Assembly (NCBI RefSeq): GCF_038958875.1
Contig: NZ_CP152407.1
Coordinates: 3,231,501 to 3,295,500, forward strand
Source: Acidovorax sp. FHTAMBA
GTDB taxonomy: Bacteria > Pseudomonadota > Gammaproteobacteria > Burkholderiales > Burkholderiaceae_C
DNA length: 64,000 nt
Direction of reading: 5' to 3'
Shown here: positions 52,890-60,619 of the stretch, one piece after another
Layout of the letters: each line of letters opens with the position of its first letter
Numbering within the stretch: the first letter of the stretch is position 1
The notes under the pieces: generated by a model
The model's database searches: none
Told to the model about the DNA's origin: nothing
The model's input: only the letters and a program-made list of their open reading frames with translations
Made by a program: the position numbers and the translations under genes

Positions 52890-54368
52890 ATGCACAACGG
52901 CACCCGTCTCGCCGCAGTCGACCTCGGCTCCAACAGTTTTCGCCTGGAAATCGGGCGCTATGAATTCGGACACATCCAGCGGGTTGAGTACCTCAAGGAG
53001 ACCGTTCGCCAAGGCAGTGGACTGGATGAAGAGCGCAATCTGACCCAGGAAGCCATGGAGCGCGGCTGGGCGTGCCTGGCCCGGTTTGGCGAACGTCTGG
53101 CAGGCTTTCCCCGCGCACAGGTGCGCGCAGTGGCCACCCAGACTCTGCGTGAAGCGCGCAACCGGGAGGAGTTCCTGTCACGTGGCAGCGAAGTTCTGGG
53201 CTACCCCATTGACGTGGTTTCCGGCCCCGAAGAGGCTCGGCTGATTTACCAGGGAGTCGCACGACTGCTTCCCCAGTCCGACGAGCGCAGGCTGGTGGTA
53301 GACATCGGCGGACGTTCTACCGAGCTCATCCTGGGTCACCAATTCACGCCCCACGCAGTGGCGTCGTACCGGGTGGGCAGCGTCGCATGGTCACAGCGCT
53401 ACTTTGCCAGGGGTGAGTTCACTCCGCAGGCGTTTGCCACGGCAGAAATCGCTGCAAAGGCGGTACTGGATGAAGCACTGGGGACCTTCCGCCGGGACGC
53501 CTGGGAAATCGCCTATGGCTCCTCCGGCACTGCAGGAGCTGTTGGTGACATTTTGCAAGCGGCAGGCGGAGCGCCCGGCGTCATCACCCGTGAAGGGCTG
53601 CACTGGCTGCAGGATCGCCTGCTGCGCGCCCAAACTGCGGATCGTGTGCGTCTGGAAGGGCTCAAGGAAGAAAGGCGGCCAGTGATCGGCGGCGGCATCA
53701 GCGTGTTGCGCGCCGTGTTTGATCTGCTCGATATCCAGCAAATGCATGTGGCTCAAGGTGCCCTTCGCCAGGGCGCCCTCTACGACCTGCTCGATCGTGA
53801 ACAACCTGGAACCGACCTGCGAACGGCTACCGTCAACGGCCTCATGCACCGGTTTGCGGTCGATATGGAACACGCCGAGCGGGTCGCACACACAGCTTGC
53901 GCCCTTTTCTCCCAGGCAGCGCCGGCAGGCAGCGAGCGCGCTGCGCGAAAGCTGGAATGGGCGGCAAGGCTTCATGAAATCGGCTGCCGGATCTCCCACA
54001 GCGACTACCACCGCCATGGCGCCTACATCCTCGACAACACGGATGCAGCGGGCTTTGCCGTTCCCGAACTTCATCGCCTGGGGGTGCTGGTGCAGGGACA
54101 ACGTGGCAAGGTGCGAAAAATTGACGCTGACCTGCAGGACTCCATTTTCGCGCTGCAACTGGTTTGCATGCGGATCGCCGTGGCCCTGTGCCACGCCCGC
54201 CGGGATCCGGACACGGCGGGACTGTCTCTGCGCACCGATCGCAACCGGTTCCTACTTGCTGCCCGCCCCGGATGGTCCGCAGCATTCCCACAGTCGGCCC
54301 ACCTCCTCCACGAAGAAGTGCAAGCCTGGCAAAAGACTCCCTGGGAGCTGATGGTTGATCTTCCTTGA
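52890..54368 (+). CDS. ppx: Exopolyphosphatase
   Basis: 492 aa Ppx/GppA family enzyme releasing phosphate from polyphosphate ends, or hydrolysing pppGpp. Sugar-kinase/actin-fold motifs: AAVDLGSNSFRLEIGR at 7-22, the catalytic Glu in SGPEEARLIYQG, VVDIGGRSTELILG, and GSSGTAGAVG. A C-terminal HD-like helical domain includes HEIGCRISHSDYHRHGAYIL. It is divergent from pstS and has its own PHO box. Confidence 0.94.
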   Translation: MHNGTRLAAVDLGSNSFRLEIGRYEFGHIQRVEYLKETVRQGSGLDEERNLTQEAMERGWACLARFGERLAGFPRAQVRAVATQTLREARNREEFLSRGSEVLGYPIDVVSGPEEARLIYQGVARLLPQSDERRLVVDIGGRSTELILGHQFTPHAVASYRVGSVAWSQRYFARGEFTPQAFATAEIAAKAVLDEALGTFRRDAWEIAYGSSGTAGAVGDILQAAGGAPGVITREGLHWLQDRLLRAQTADRVRLEGLKEERRPVIGGGISVLRAVFDLLDIQQMHVAQGALRQGALYDLLDREQPGTDLRTATVNGLMHRFAVDMEHAERVAHTACALFSQAAPAGSERAARKLEWAARLHEIGCRISHSDYHRHGAYILDNTDAAGFAVPELHRLGVLVQGQRGKVRKIDADLQDSIFALQLVCMRIAVALCHARRDPDTAGLSLRTDRNRFLLAARPGWSAAFPQSAHLLHEEVQAWQKTPWELMVDLP

Positions 54369-54376
54369 AGTAAAAC

Positions 54377-54409
54377 AATAAACTATATAAACTGTTTACA
54401 CCGTTTATT
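54377..54409. promoter_or_regulatory. Symmetric four-half-site operator upstream of the basic DNA-binding-like gene
   Basis: Four half-sites in perfect dyad symmetry about T54393: TAAAC at 54379 and 54388, GTTTA at 54394 and 54403, with equal 4-nt gaps outside and a 1-nt centre. Flanking AA/TT extends the symmetry to 33 bp. A -10-like TATATAA (54384-54390) lies inside, so binding would block transcription of the gene at 54426. Strikingly A/T-rich against GC-rich surroundings. Confidence 0.7.
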
Positions 54410-54425
54410 CATCACCCTTCACGCC

Positions 54426-54929
54426 ATGACACCCACCACCACCCCGTCTGCAGGCAACTCGCCGCTTTCCGATGTCGCTGCAGCAGCGAAGGCTGCCAAA
54501 GCAGCACCCGCAGATTCCGGCAAGCGGCCCAGCAAAGCAGACTCCAAACCGCGGACAGTTGCGAAAACCAGCCCAAAGCCCGCCGCGGCCAAGCCCCCGG
54601 CCCCCACGGCCAAACCGCGTGAGCCAGAAGAAACCCGAGATAGCAAGTTCAAGAAACCGAAGCTGGTGCGCGACAGTTTCACCATCCCCAAAGACGAATA
54701 CGCAGTTGTTGAAACGCTGAAGCAGCGCTCGGCGGCGCTCGCACATCCGGTGAAGAAAAGCGAACTGTTGCGCGCAGGTCTCAAGGTACTTGCCGCAATG
54801 TCCGATGCCGCGCTGCGCAGTGCGGTCCAGGCAGTGCCCTCCATCAAGACGGGGCGCCCCAAGGCGGTAGCAGTCAGCGCTGCTCCGGCGGCTCCGGCGA
54901 AGAGCAGGACAAAAGCGTCCCGCAAGTAA
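54426..54929 (+). CDS. Basic Ala/Lys/Pro-rich protein with ribbon-helix-helix-like domain
   Basis: 167 aa. Not a family I can name. Residues 1-75 are low-complexity Ala/Pro/Lys, histone H1-like. Residues 78-135 (KLVRDSFTIPKDEYAVVETLKQRSAALAHPVKKSELLRAGLKVLAAM) look like a beta strand followed by two helices, as in ribbon-helix-helix DNA-binding proteins. The tail is again Lys/Ala-rich. It sits between ppx and sixA behind a 33-bp symmetric operator, which suggests an autoregulated DNA-binding protein. No Shine-Dalgarno is obvious. Confidence 0.65.
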   Translation: MTPTTTPSAGNSPLSDVAAAAKAAKAAPADSGKRPSKADSKPRTVAKTSPKPAAAKPPAPTAKPREPEETRDSKFKKPKLVRDSFTIPKDEYAVVETLKQRSAALAHPVKKSELLRAGLKVLAAMSDAALRSAVQAVPSIKTGRPKAVAVSAAPAAPAKSRTKASRK

Positions 54930-54968
54930 TCCTGCCCTGGCTGAACCGGCTTTTGCCAGCAACAGGCG

Positions 54969-55430
54969 TCACAGCAGCTCTGGCGACTGGACCGTCACAA
55001 GCACGGTCTGGCTTTGATCCAGGCGTTGCCTTTGCCTCAGCCACCAGACAGCCCCCTTGCGCACGGCGCAGTCAGACGCCTGCAACCCCATCAGCTGAGC
55101 AATCGTTTGACCCAGCATTGGCTGGTGTCCCACAACGAGCACGGCCCCTTTGGCGCGCGGCCACTGCGCAAGTTCGAGAAGGTCCTGCGGCGAGCCCCCG
55201 GGCAACAGCTCGGCGCGCATCTTGAATTTGCGCCCCAAGGCGCGTGCGGTCTGCTCGGTGCGCCGGGAGGGGCTTGCAAGCACACGCAACCCTTCCGGCA
55301 GCTGTCTGTCCAGCCAGGCAGCCATGCGTGCGGCTTGCTTTTCACCCCTTGGTGTCAACGCACGCGCAAGATCCTCGCTTCCGTCCTCGACATCCTCTGC
55401 CTCTGCGTGCCGCCACAGGATGAGATCCAT
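54969..55430 (-). CDS. sixA: Phosphohistidine phosphatase SixA
   Basis: 153 aa histidine phosphatase. Catalytic RHAEAED (LILWRHAEAED, RHG-type motif) at the N-terminus, second His in VVGHQPMLGQ. Removes phosphate from phosphohistidine proteins such as NPr or ArcB in E. coli. The ATG at 55430 overlaps the ppk stop (TGATG), so it is translated after ppk. Confidence 0.92.
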   Translation of the reverse strand: MDLILWRHAEAEDVEDGSEDLARALTPRGEKQAARMAAWLDRQLPEGLRVLASPSRRTEQTARALGRKFKMRAELLPGGSPQDLLELAQWPRAKGAVLVVGHQPMLGQTIAQLMGLQASDCAVRKGAVWWLRQRQRLDQSQTVLVTVQSPELL

Positions 55431-57586
55431 CACGCCACAACCTCGCTGCCATGGACCGCAGACGGCAGGGGCCCATATCGCACCATGAGGGCATTCTGGG
55501 CACCCAACCCATCCTTCGGCCGGGGGGCGCGTGTGTAGGAGCCGTCCGCGCCGAGCGTCCATGCATCCCGGTCGTCATGCAGATACGCGACCAGACACTC
55601 ATCCACAATCTGCTGCCGCAGCAGCGGGTCGGTCACCGGCCAGGCCAGTTCGACACGCCGCATCATGTTGCGGTTCATCCAGTCGGCACTGGACAGATAA
55701 AGGTCTTCCTCCGAGCCGCTGCGGAAATAGAAAACCCGCGTGTGTTCCAGAAACCGGCCTATCACCGAGCGCACGCTGATGTTGTCGGTCATGCCCGGAA
55801 CGTTGGCTGGCAGCATGCAGGCACCGCGCACAATGAGGTCAATACGCGCACCGCGCTTGCCGGCCATCACCAGGGCACGCATGAGACCCTCATCGGTCAG
55901 GGCGTTCATCTTGGCAACAATCCTCGCGTCCTCGCCCCGGCTCGCTGCCAGACCGACCTGTTCAATCTTCTCCAGCATGCGCCGATGCAGGTGGAAAGGG
56001 GCCAGCATCAGTTTGCGCAGCTTGGGTGGACGGTTCTGGCTTGCCAGGTGATTGAACACGCCGTCCATATCGGCAGTGGTTTCCGCATCCGCCGTGAGGT
56101 AGCTCAGGTCGGTATAGAGCCTTGCGGTGCGCACGTTGTAGTTGCCGGTCGACAGGTGCCCATAACGCCGCAGCTTTCGCCCCTCGCGGCGCGTCACCAG
56201 CAGCATCTTGGCATGGGTCTTGAGACCCACAACGCCATAGACCACCTGGGCTCCGATCGACTCCAGCGCTTCAGCCCAGTTGATGTTGGCTTCTTCATCA
56301 AAGCGTGCCTTGAGTTCAACAACCGCCATCACCTCCTTGCCACGGCGCACGGCTTCGGACAGCAGATCCATGAGTTCTGAATCGGCACCGGTCCGGTAGA
56401 TGGTCTGCTTGATCACGAGCACATCCGGATCATTGACGGCTTCCCGCAGGAAAGCGAGCAAGCCGTCGAAGCTCTCAAATGGCTGGTGAATGACCACGTC
56501 GCGCCTGCGCAGCTGCTCCATGATGGAAACGCCCGACTGCAATTGCCGCGGCCATGCTGAACTCCACGGAGGAAACAGCAGCTCGGGCGCATCCACCAGA
56601 TCCACCAGCTGCGTCAGGCGCACCAGGTTCACCGGCCCCTGCACGCGGTACAGCGCAGCGGCCGGCAGTCCGAACTGGGCCAGCAGAAAATCCGAAAGAA
56701 ACTGTGAACACCCCGAGGACACCTCCAACCGCACTGCCTGCCCGTAGTGCCGGTGCTGCAGGCCTTGCCGCAGTGCGGTGCGCAGATTGCGAACATCTTC
56801 TTCGTCCAGCGCAAGATCGGAATGGCGGGTTACGCGGAATTGCGAAAACTCGGTCACCTCGCGCCCCGGGAAGAGGTCTTCCAGATGCGCCCGGACTATG
56901 CTTGAAAGGCTTACGAACAATGCCTCGCCCGGCGCCACACGCGCCGGCATGCGGACGAGCCTCGGCAATGCGCGAGGCACTTTGACAATGGCAATCTCGT
57001 TCTCGCGGCCAAAAGCATCGTGGCCCTTCAACCGCACAATGAAGTTGAGCGACTTGTTGGCTACCTGGGGAAACGGGTGCGCCGGGTCCAGCCCCACCGG
57101 AATCAGCAGCGGCCGAACCTCGTTGACAAAGTAATCATGGACCCAGCGGGTCTGGGCAGCGGAGCGCTCCCCGTACCCCACGATCCGGATTCCGTGCGCA
57201 GCGAACGCCGGCACCAGCGATTCGTTGTAAAGCGTGTATTGCCGCGCAACCAGGCTGTGCACCTTGGCAGCTACCGCCTCGAAGGAAGCGGTGGAATACA
57301 CCCCTTTGGTTTCACCTTTTTGTGCCGCAGTAATGTGAGGTGCTGCGCGGACTTCAAAAAACTCGTCGAGGTTCGACGACACGATGCACAAGAAGCGTAA
57401 CCGCTCGAGCAAGGGGACATCCTCGCGAACGGCCCAGTCAAACACCCGTTCATTGAAGGCCAGAATGCTGTGATCCCTGTCAAGAAACTGCAGCGCCCCG
57501 CCTGAACTCCGGGCCTCTACGGCGCTCGCGTCACCCTCTTCCAACGGAACGGAGCTGGCAGAACCATCAATATGCAAGGACGACAT
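55430..57586 (-). CDS. ppk: Polyphosphate kinase 1
   Basis: 718 aa. Makes polyphosphate from ATP reversibly. Family blocks: FLDRDHSILAFNERV (N-domain), VIKQTIYRTGADSELM, VELKARFDEEANINWAEALESIGAQVVYG, LKTHAKMLLVTRRE containing the autophosphorylated His, and YLSSADWMNRN. The ATG at 57586 is preferred to a TTG three codons earlier. It follows the glycosyltransferase by 39 nt and has its own PHO box within that gene's 3' end; sixA is coupled downstream. Confidence 0.97.
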   Translation of the reverse strand: MSSLHIDGSASSVPLEEGDASAVEARSSGGALQFLDRDHSILAFNERVFDWAVREDVPLLERLRFLCIVSSNLDEFFEVRAAPHITAAQKGETKGVYSTASFEAVAAKVHSLVARQYTLYNESLVPAFAAHGIRIVGYGERSAAQTRWVHDYFVNEVRPLLIPVGLDPAHPFPQVANKSLNFIVRLKGHDAFGRENEIAIVKVPRALPRLVRMPARVAPGEALFVSLSSIVRAHLEDLFPGREVTEFSQFRVTRHSDLALDEEDVRNLRTALRQGLQHRHYGQAVRLEVSSGCSQFLSDFLLAQFGLPAAALYRVQGPVNLVRLTQLVDLVDAPELLFPPWSSAWPRQLQSGVSIMEQLRRRDVVIHQPFESFDGLLAFLREAVNDPDVLVIKQTIYRTGADSELMDLLSEAVRRGKEVMAVVELKARFDEEANINWAEALESIGAQVVYGVVGLKTHAKMLLVTRREGRKLRRYGHLSTGNYNVRTARLYTDLSYLTADAETTADMDGVFNHLASQNRPPKLRKLMLAPFHLHRRMLEKIEQVGLAASRGEDARIVAKMNALTDEGLMRALVMAGKRGARIDLIVRGACMLPANVPGMTDNISVRSVIGRFLEHTRVFYFRSGSEEDLYLSSADWMNRNMMRRVELAWPVTDPLLRQQIVDECLVAYLHDDRDAWTLGADGSYTRAPRPKDGLGAQNALMVRYGPLPSAVHGSEVVA

Positions 57587-57625
57587 GGATCTCAAACAGG
57601 GCTGGTGCAGGACGGCTCCCAGTAT

Positions 57626-58714
57626 TTAACGCTCAGATGACAAAGTTGTGACAGTCTTTGTGACTGTCACAGGGACATCAACGGGTGGTCGTGCGGGTAC
57701 CAGATACTGTTCGAACAACCGTGCGGCCTGTGCCCATGTGAAATCCAGAGCGCGCGCCCTGGCTTGCGACCGCGGTATCGCCAGCGCAGCTTGCGTCGCC
57801 GTGAGCAGGTCGCTGGCCAGTGCCCCGCCCTTTGGTGGTGCGCCGCTGTCTGCACCCAGCACCTGCAAAGGCCCGTCAACCGGAAACGCCGCCACAGGGG
57901 TACCGCACGCCATGGCCTCAAGCATCACCAGACCGAAGGTCTCGGAGCGGCTCGGAAACACAAATACATCCGCCGCTGCATACACCTGCGCCAGTTCGGC
58001 CCTGTCCAGAATCCCCAGCCAGCGTACCTGTGGGAACCGCGCTTTTAGGCGCGCTTCCAGCGGCCCCACGCCGCACACCACCTTCGACCCCGGCATCTCG
58101 AGTTCCAGAAAAGCCTCGATGTTTTTTTCGTAGGAAACCCGCCCGACATACAGGCAAACGGGATGCGCCAGCGCACCGGTCATTGCATTCGGCGTCGGAG
58201 CTCCGTGGAAAGCAAAGGCGCGTGTGTCGACACCATGGCTCCACAGGCGAAGATTGCGAAATCCGCGCCGCTCCAGCATCTCCAGAACACCCCGGGTGGG
58301 CACCATGACCCCGGAAGACGGGCGATGGAAATGCCTGAAAAGCGCGTATCCCCATCCAAGCGGCATGCGCAGGGCGGCGTTCAGAATTTCAGGGAATCTT
58401 GTATGGAAAGCGGTAGTAAACGCCAGCCCCCTGCGCAGGCAGTGGCGGCGCGCAGCCCAGCCGAGCGGTCCTTCGGTGGCCAGGTGAATGGCGTCCGGCT
58501 CCATCGCTGTGAGCATTTTTGCGACACGTGCTGAAGGTCGCACCGCCAGGTCGATATCGGGATAGCCAGGACACGGCCGAGTGTCAAACAGGCCAGGGTG
58601 CAGCACCTGCACGTCATGGCCCGCATTCTCCAGCTCCTGCACCAGCTCCACGAGGGTGGTGACGACACCATTGACCTGCGGGTGCCATGCATCGGTGACC
58701 AGCGCGATTCTCAT
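57626..58714 (-). CDS. GT4-family glycosyltransferase, Agt-like glycolipid synthase
   Basis: 362 aa. GT-B fold: N-terminal MRIALVTDAWHPQVNGVVTTL and C-terminal donor site SRSETFGLVMLEAMACGTPVAAFPVDGP with the E-x7-E motif. Annotated relatives include mannosyltransferases. In phosphate-starved alphaproteobacteria and marine bacteria a GT4 enzyme (Agt) next to plcP glycosylates diacylglycerol. Here the ATG overlaps the PlcP-like gene by 4 nt (ATGA), so I infer the same role. Cytoplasmic face of the inner membrane expected. Confidence 0.82.
   Translation of the reverse strand: MRIALVTDAWHPQVNGVVTTLVELVQELENAGHDVQVLHPGLFDTRPCPGYPDIDLAVRPSARVAKMLTAMEPDAIHLATEGPLGWAARRHCLRRGLAFTTAFHTRFPEILNAALRMPLGWGYALFRHFHRPSSGVMVPTRGVLEMLERRGFRNLRLWSHGVDTRAFAFHGAPTPNAMTGALAHPVCLYVGRVSYEKNIEAFLELEMPGSKVVCGVGPLEARLKARFPQVRWLGILDRAELAQVYAAADVFVFPSRSETFGLVMLEAMACGTPVAAFPVDGPLQVLGADSGAPPKGGALASDLLTATQAALAIPRSQARARALDFTWAQAARLFEQYLVPARPPVDVPVTVTKTVTTLSSER
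57637..57654 (-). promoter_or_regulatory. PHO box of ppk
   Basis: On the minus strand, units CTGTCAC and TTGTCAT are separated by 4 nt, nearly ideal. Ten nt downstream is AATACT, matching TATAAT at four positions. It lies in the last codons of the glycosyltransferase gene, 51 nt before the ppk ATG, and overlaps a 10-bp inverted repeat TGTGACAGTC / GACTGTCACA at 57647-57671. Confidence 0.85.
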
Positions 58715-59580
58715 GGCGATTCGACCGTGAGTGCACGCGCGGCCTCGGCACGGGCAGATCCTCGCCATTGCAGCAGTTCTAGCCTGCCGTCCAGATGTTC
58801 GACCAACGCCGTGTGGCTTTCCACCCAGTCGCCGTCGTTGCAATACAGCGTCCCTGCGATGTCTCGCATCTCTGCGCGGTGTATGTGGCCGCATACAACG
58901 CCGTCATGCCCTCTGCGTCGCGCCTCGGCGGCCACAGCTACCTCAAAGTCGGTCACATAGTTGAGGGCCGTCTTCACCTTGCCCTTCAGGTACGCTGACA
59001 GCGACCAGTAGGGCAACCCGATGCGGGCACGCAGGGTATTGAGATGCCGGTTGAGCTTGAGCGTGAACTCATAGAGGTTGTCCCCCACGTACGCCAGCCA
59101 CTTTGCACACTGGATGACACCGTCAAAATGATCTCCATGGGTCACCCAAAGGTTGCGACCATCGGCGGTGGTGTGGACTGCATCCTGCCGCACCTCTATC
59201 CCCCCAAAGGAATGGCCCACAAAGGCCCTCGCAAACTCATCGTGGTTGCCGGGTACAAAAACCACCCGGCATCCCTTGCGCGCACGTCGCAGCAGTTTTT
59301 GAACCACATCGTTGTGGGCTTGTGGCCAAAACCACCTGCGGCGCAGCTGCCAGCCATCGACGATGTCCCCGACCAGGTAGAGGTACTCGCTCGGGTGGTG
59401 CCTGAGAAAGTCCAGCAAAGCATTGGCCTGGCACCCTGGAGTGCCAAGGTGCAGGTCCGAGATGAATACGGCCCGGTATCGCTGCCGACCGAGTTCAAAG
59501 GCAGCTGCGTCCTCGCCCCCGTCTGTGGTGCCCCTGGAATGATCCATCCAGGGGCCCAGAGCGTCGAACGCGGTTCGCAT
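58711..59580 (-). CDS. Calcineurin-like phosphoesterase, PlcP/LpxH-like
   Basis: 289 aa. Two-metal motifs all present: Asp42/His44 (ISDLHLG), Asp72 (GDIVDGW), Asn112/His113 (PGNHDEF), His148 (VTHGDHFDG) and GHIH near 234. Usually annotated UDP-2,3-diacylglucosamine diphosphatase, but the long LPYWSLSAYLKGKVKTALNYVTDFE region and the pairing with a GT4 gene match PlcP, the phospholipase C that turns phospholipids into diacylglycerol in phosphate-starved Sinorhizobium. It overlaps the olsB-like gene by 1 nt and the GT gene by 4 nt. LpxH-type lipid A synthesis is the alternative. Confidence 0.85.
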   Translation of the reverse strand: MRTAFDALGPWMDHSRGTTDGGEDAAAFELGRQRYRAVFISDLHLGTPGCQANALLDFLRHHPSEYLYLVGDIVDGWQLRRRWFWPQAHNDVVQKLLRRARKGCRVVFVPGNHDEFARAFVGHSFGGIEVRQDAVHTTADGRNLWVTHGDHFDGVIQCAKWLAYVGDNLYEFTLKLNRHLNTLRARIGLPYWSLSAYLKGKVKTALNYVTDFEVAVAAEARRRGHDGVVCGHIHRAEMRDIAGTLYCNDGDWVESHTALVEHLDGRLELLQWRGSARAEAARALTVESP

Positions 59581-60416
59581 CAGGCACCCAGAAAGTGGCG
59601 ACGATAGCGCGGATGCAGATCAGCCAGCCGCATCAGCATGGGCAGGTCGGCCGTGTTGAAATCGGGGTCCCAGGCCGGAGCGCCCAGCACCCGCGCGCCC
59701 AGGCGCAGGTAGCCTTTGATCAGGGCAGGAGGTTCCACCAGGATGGAGCCGTCAAGCTGGTCTATCGGCAGTGGCAGACGGGGCAGCACATGGTGTTCGA
59801 TGGGTGCCAGGTGCGTTTTGCGCACCTGATGCCAGATGCTGGCAGCAGCGTTGCCACTGACAACACCGTTGTGCAACATCGGGATGCTTGCGCAGCCGAT
59901 CATGGTGTCCAGCTGGTTGCGAACCATGAAATCGGCCAGCGCACTCCACAGCGCCATGATCACGCCGCCATGGCGATGGTCCGGATGCACGCAGCTGCGG
60001 CCCAGCTCCACCATGCGCGGACGCAGGGAACGCAGGCGCGTGAGGTCAAACTCCGTATCGCTATAGGTGCCGCCAACGCGCCGAGCCTGTGCTGGGGTGA
60101 GCACCCGGTAAGTCCCAATGACTTGCTGGCTCACGGCGTCGCGTACAAGCAGGTGTTCGCAGTAGTCGTCAAACAGATCCACGTCGTGACCTGGGATGGG
60201 GGTCGTCAATCGAGCACCCATTTCCCCCGCGAAAACGTCGTACCGCAGCTTTTGGGCCTGGCGTACCTCATCCTCATGGCGAGCCCAGCCCACCGCAATG
60301 GCGCCACGTTCCGGGACCGGATGCGCAGCTCCAGCCAGCCCGCCTGCACCATGGACTGCCCTTGGGGCAGCAACTTCAGCCGTCAGGGGTAGCGTCAACG
60401 TGGGCAGTTCATTCAT
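59580..60416 (-). CDS. olsB: OlsB-like N-acyltransferase (ornithine lipid synthesis)
   Basis: 278 aa GNAT-fold acyltransferase of the OlsB/hemolysin-like type (PF13444 style): EVRQAQKLRYDVFAGEMGARL, DLFDDYCEHLLVRD, VIGTYRVLTPAQA, ELGRSCVHPDHRHGGVIMALW. OlsB transfers a 3-hydroxyacyl group from ACP to ornithine to make lyso-ornithine lipid, a phosphorus-free membrane lipid. OlsA, needed for the second step, is not in the window. First gene of the run olsB, plcP-like, GT4, ppk, sixA, behind a multi-unit PHO box. Confidence 0.82.
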   Translation of the reverse strand: MNELPTLTLPLTAEVAAPRAVHGAGGLAGAAHPVPERGAIAVGWARHEDEVRQAQKLRYDVFAGEMGARLTTPIPGHDVDLFDDYCEHLLVRDAVSQQVIGTYRVLTPAQARRVGGTYSDTEFDLTRLRSLRPRMVELGRSCVHPDHRHGGVIMALWSALADFMVRNQLDTMIGCASIPMLHNGVVSGNAAASIWHQVRKTHLAPIEHHVLPRLPLPIDQLDGSILVEPPALIKGYLRLGARVLGAPAWDPDFNTADLPMLMRLADLHPRYRRHFLGA

Positions 60417-60510
60417 GGTGCAACGTCTCCTTGTGTGAGGACAGGTTCATCGGTTGGCCCCTCGGAGAGCCGCAGACCGCTTGACCTGTTCGGCAGTGTG
60501 AAATTGGCGC

Positions 60511-60550
60511 GTGACCGCACCATGTCGGTCTGGTGTCAATCCAGTGACAT
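60511..60550 (-). promoter_or_regulatory. Four-unit PHO box of the olsB-like operon
   Basis: On the minus strand four 7-bp units at exact 11-bp spacing: ATGTCAC, TTGACAC, CCGACAT, CGGTCAC. This is the layout of two adjacent PhoB dimer sites. Ten nt after the last unit lies CACACT, a weak -10. The leader to the olsB ATG would be about 70 nt. Individual units are less ideal than at pstS. Confidence 0.68.
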
Positions 60551-60619
60551 CCCGCCCCCCTGTACAAGCCCCAATGCAGCAAAGCGGGTGGTCTGCATAA
60601 TCGGCACAGGAAGTACACC

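Noticed and set aside
58711..59580. Naming the phosphoesterase gene lpxH
   Set aside because: The metal motifs fit, but the context (olsB-like, GT4, PHO box, ppk) fits PlcP better; kept as an alternative only.
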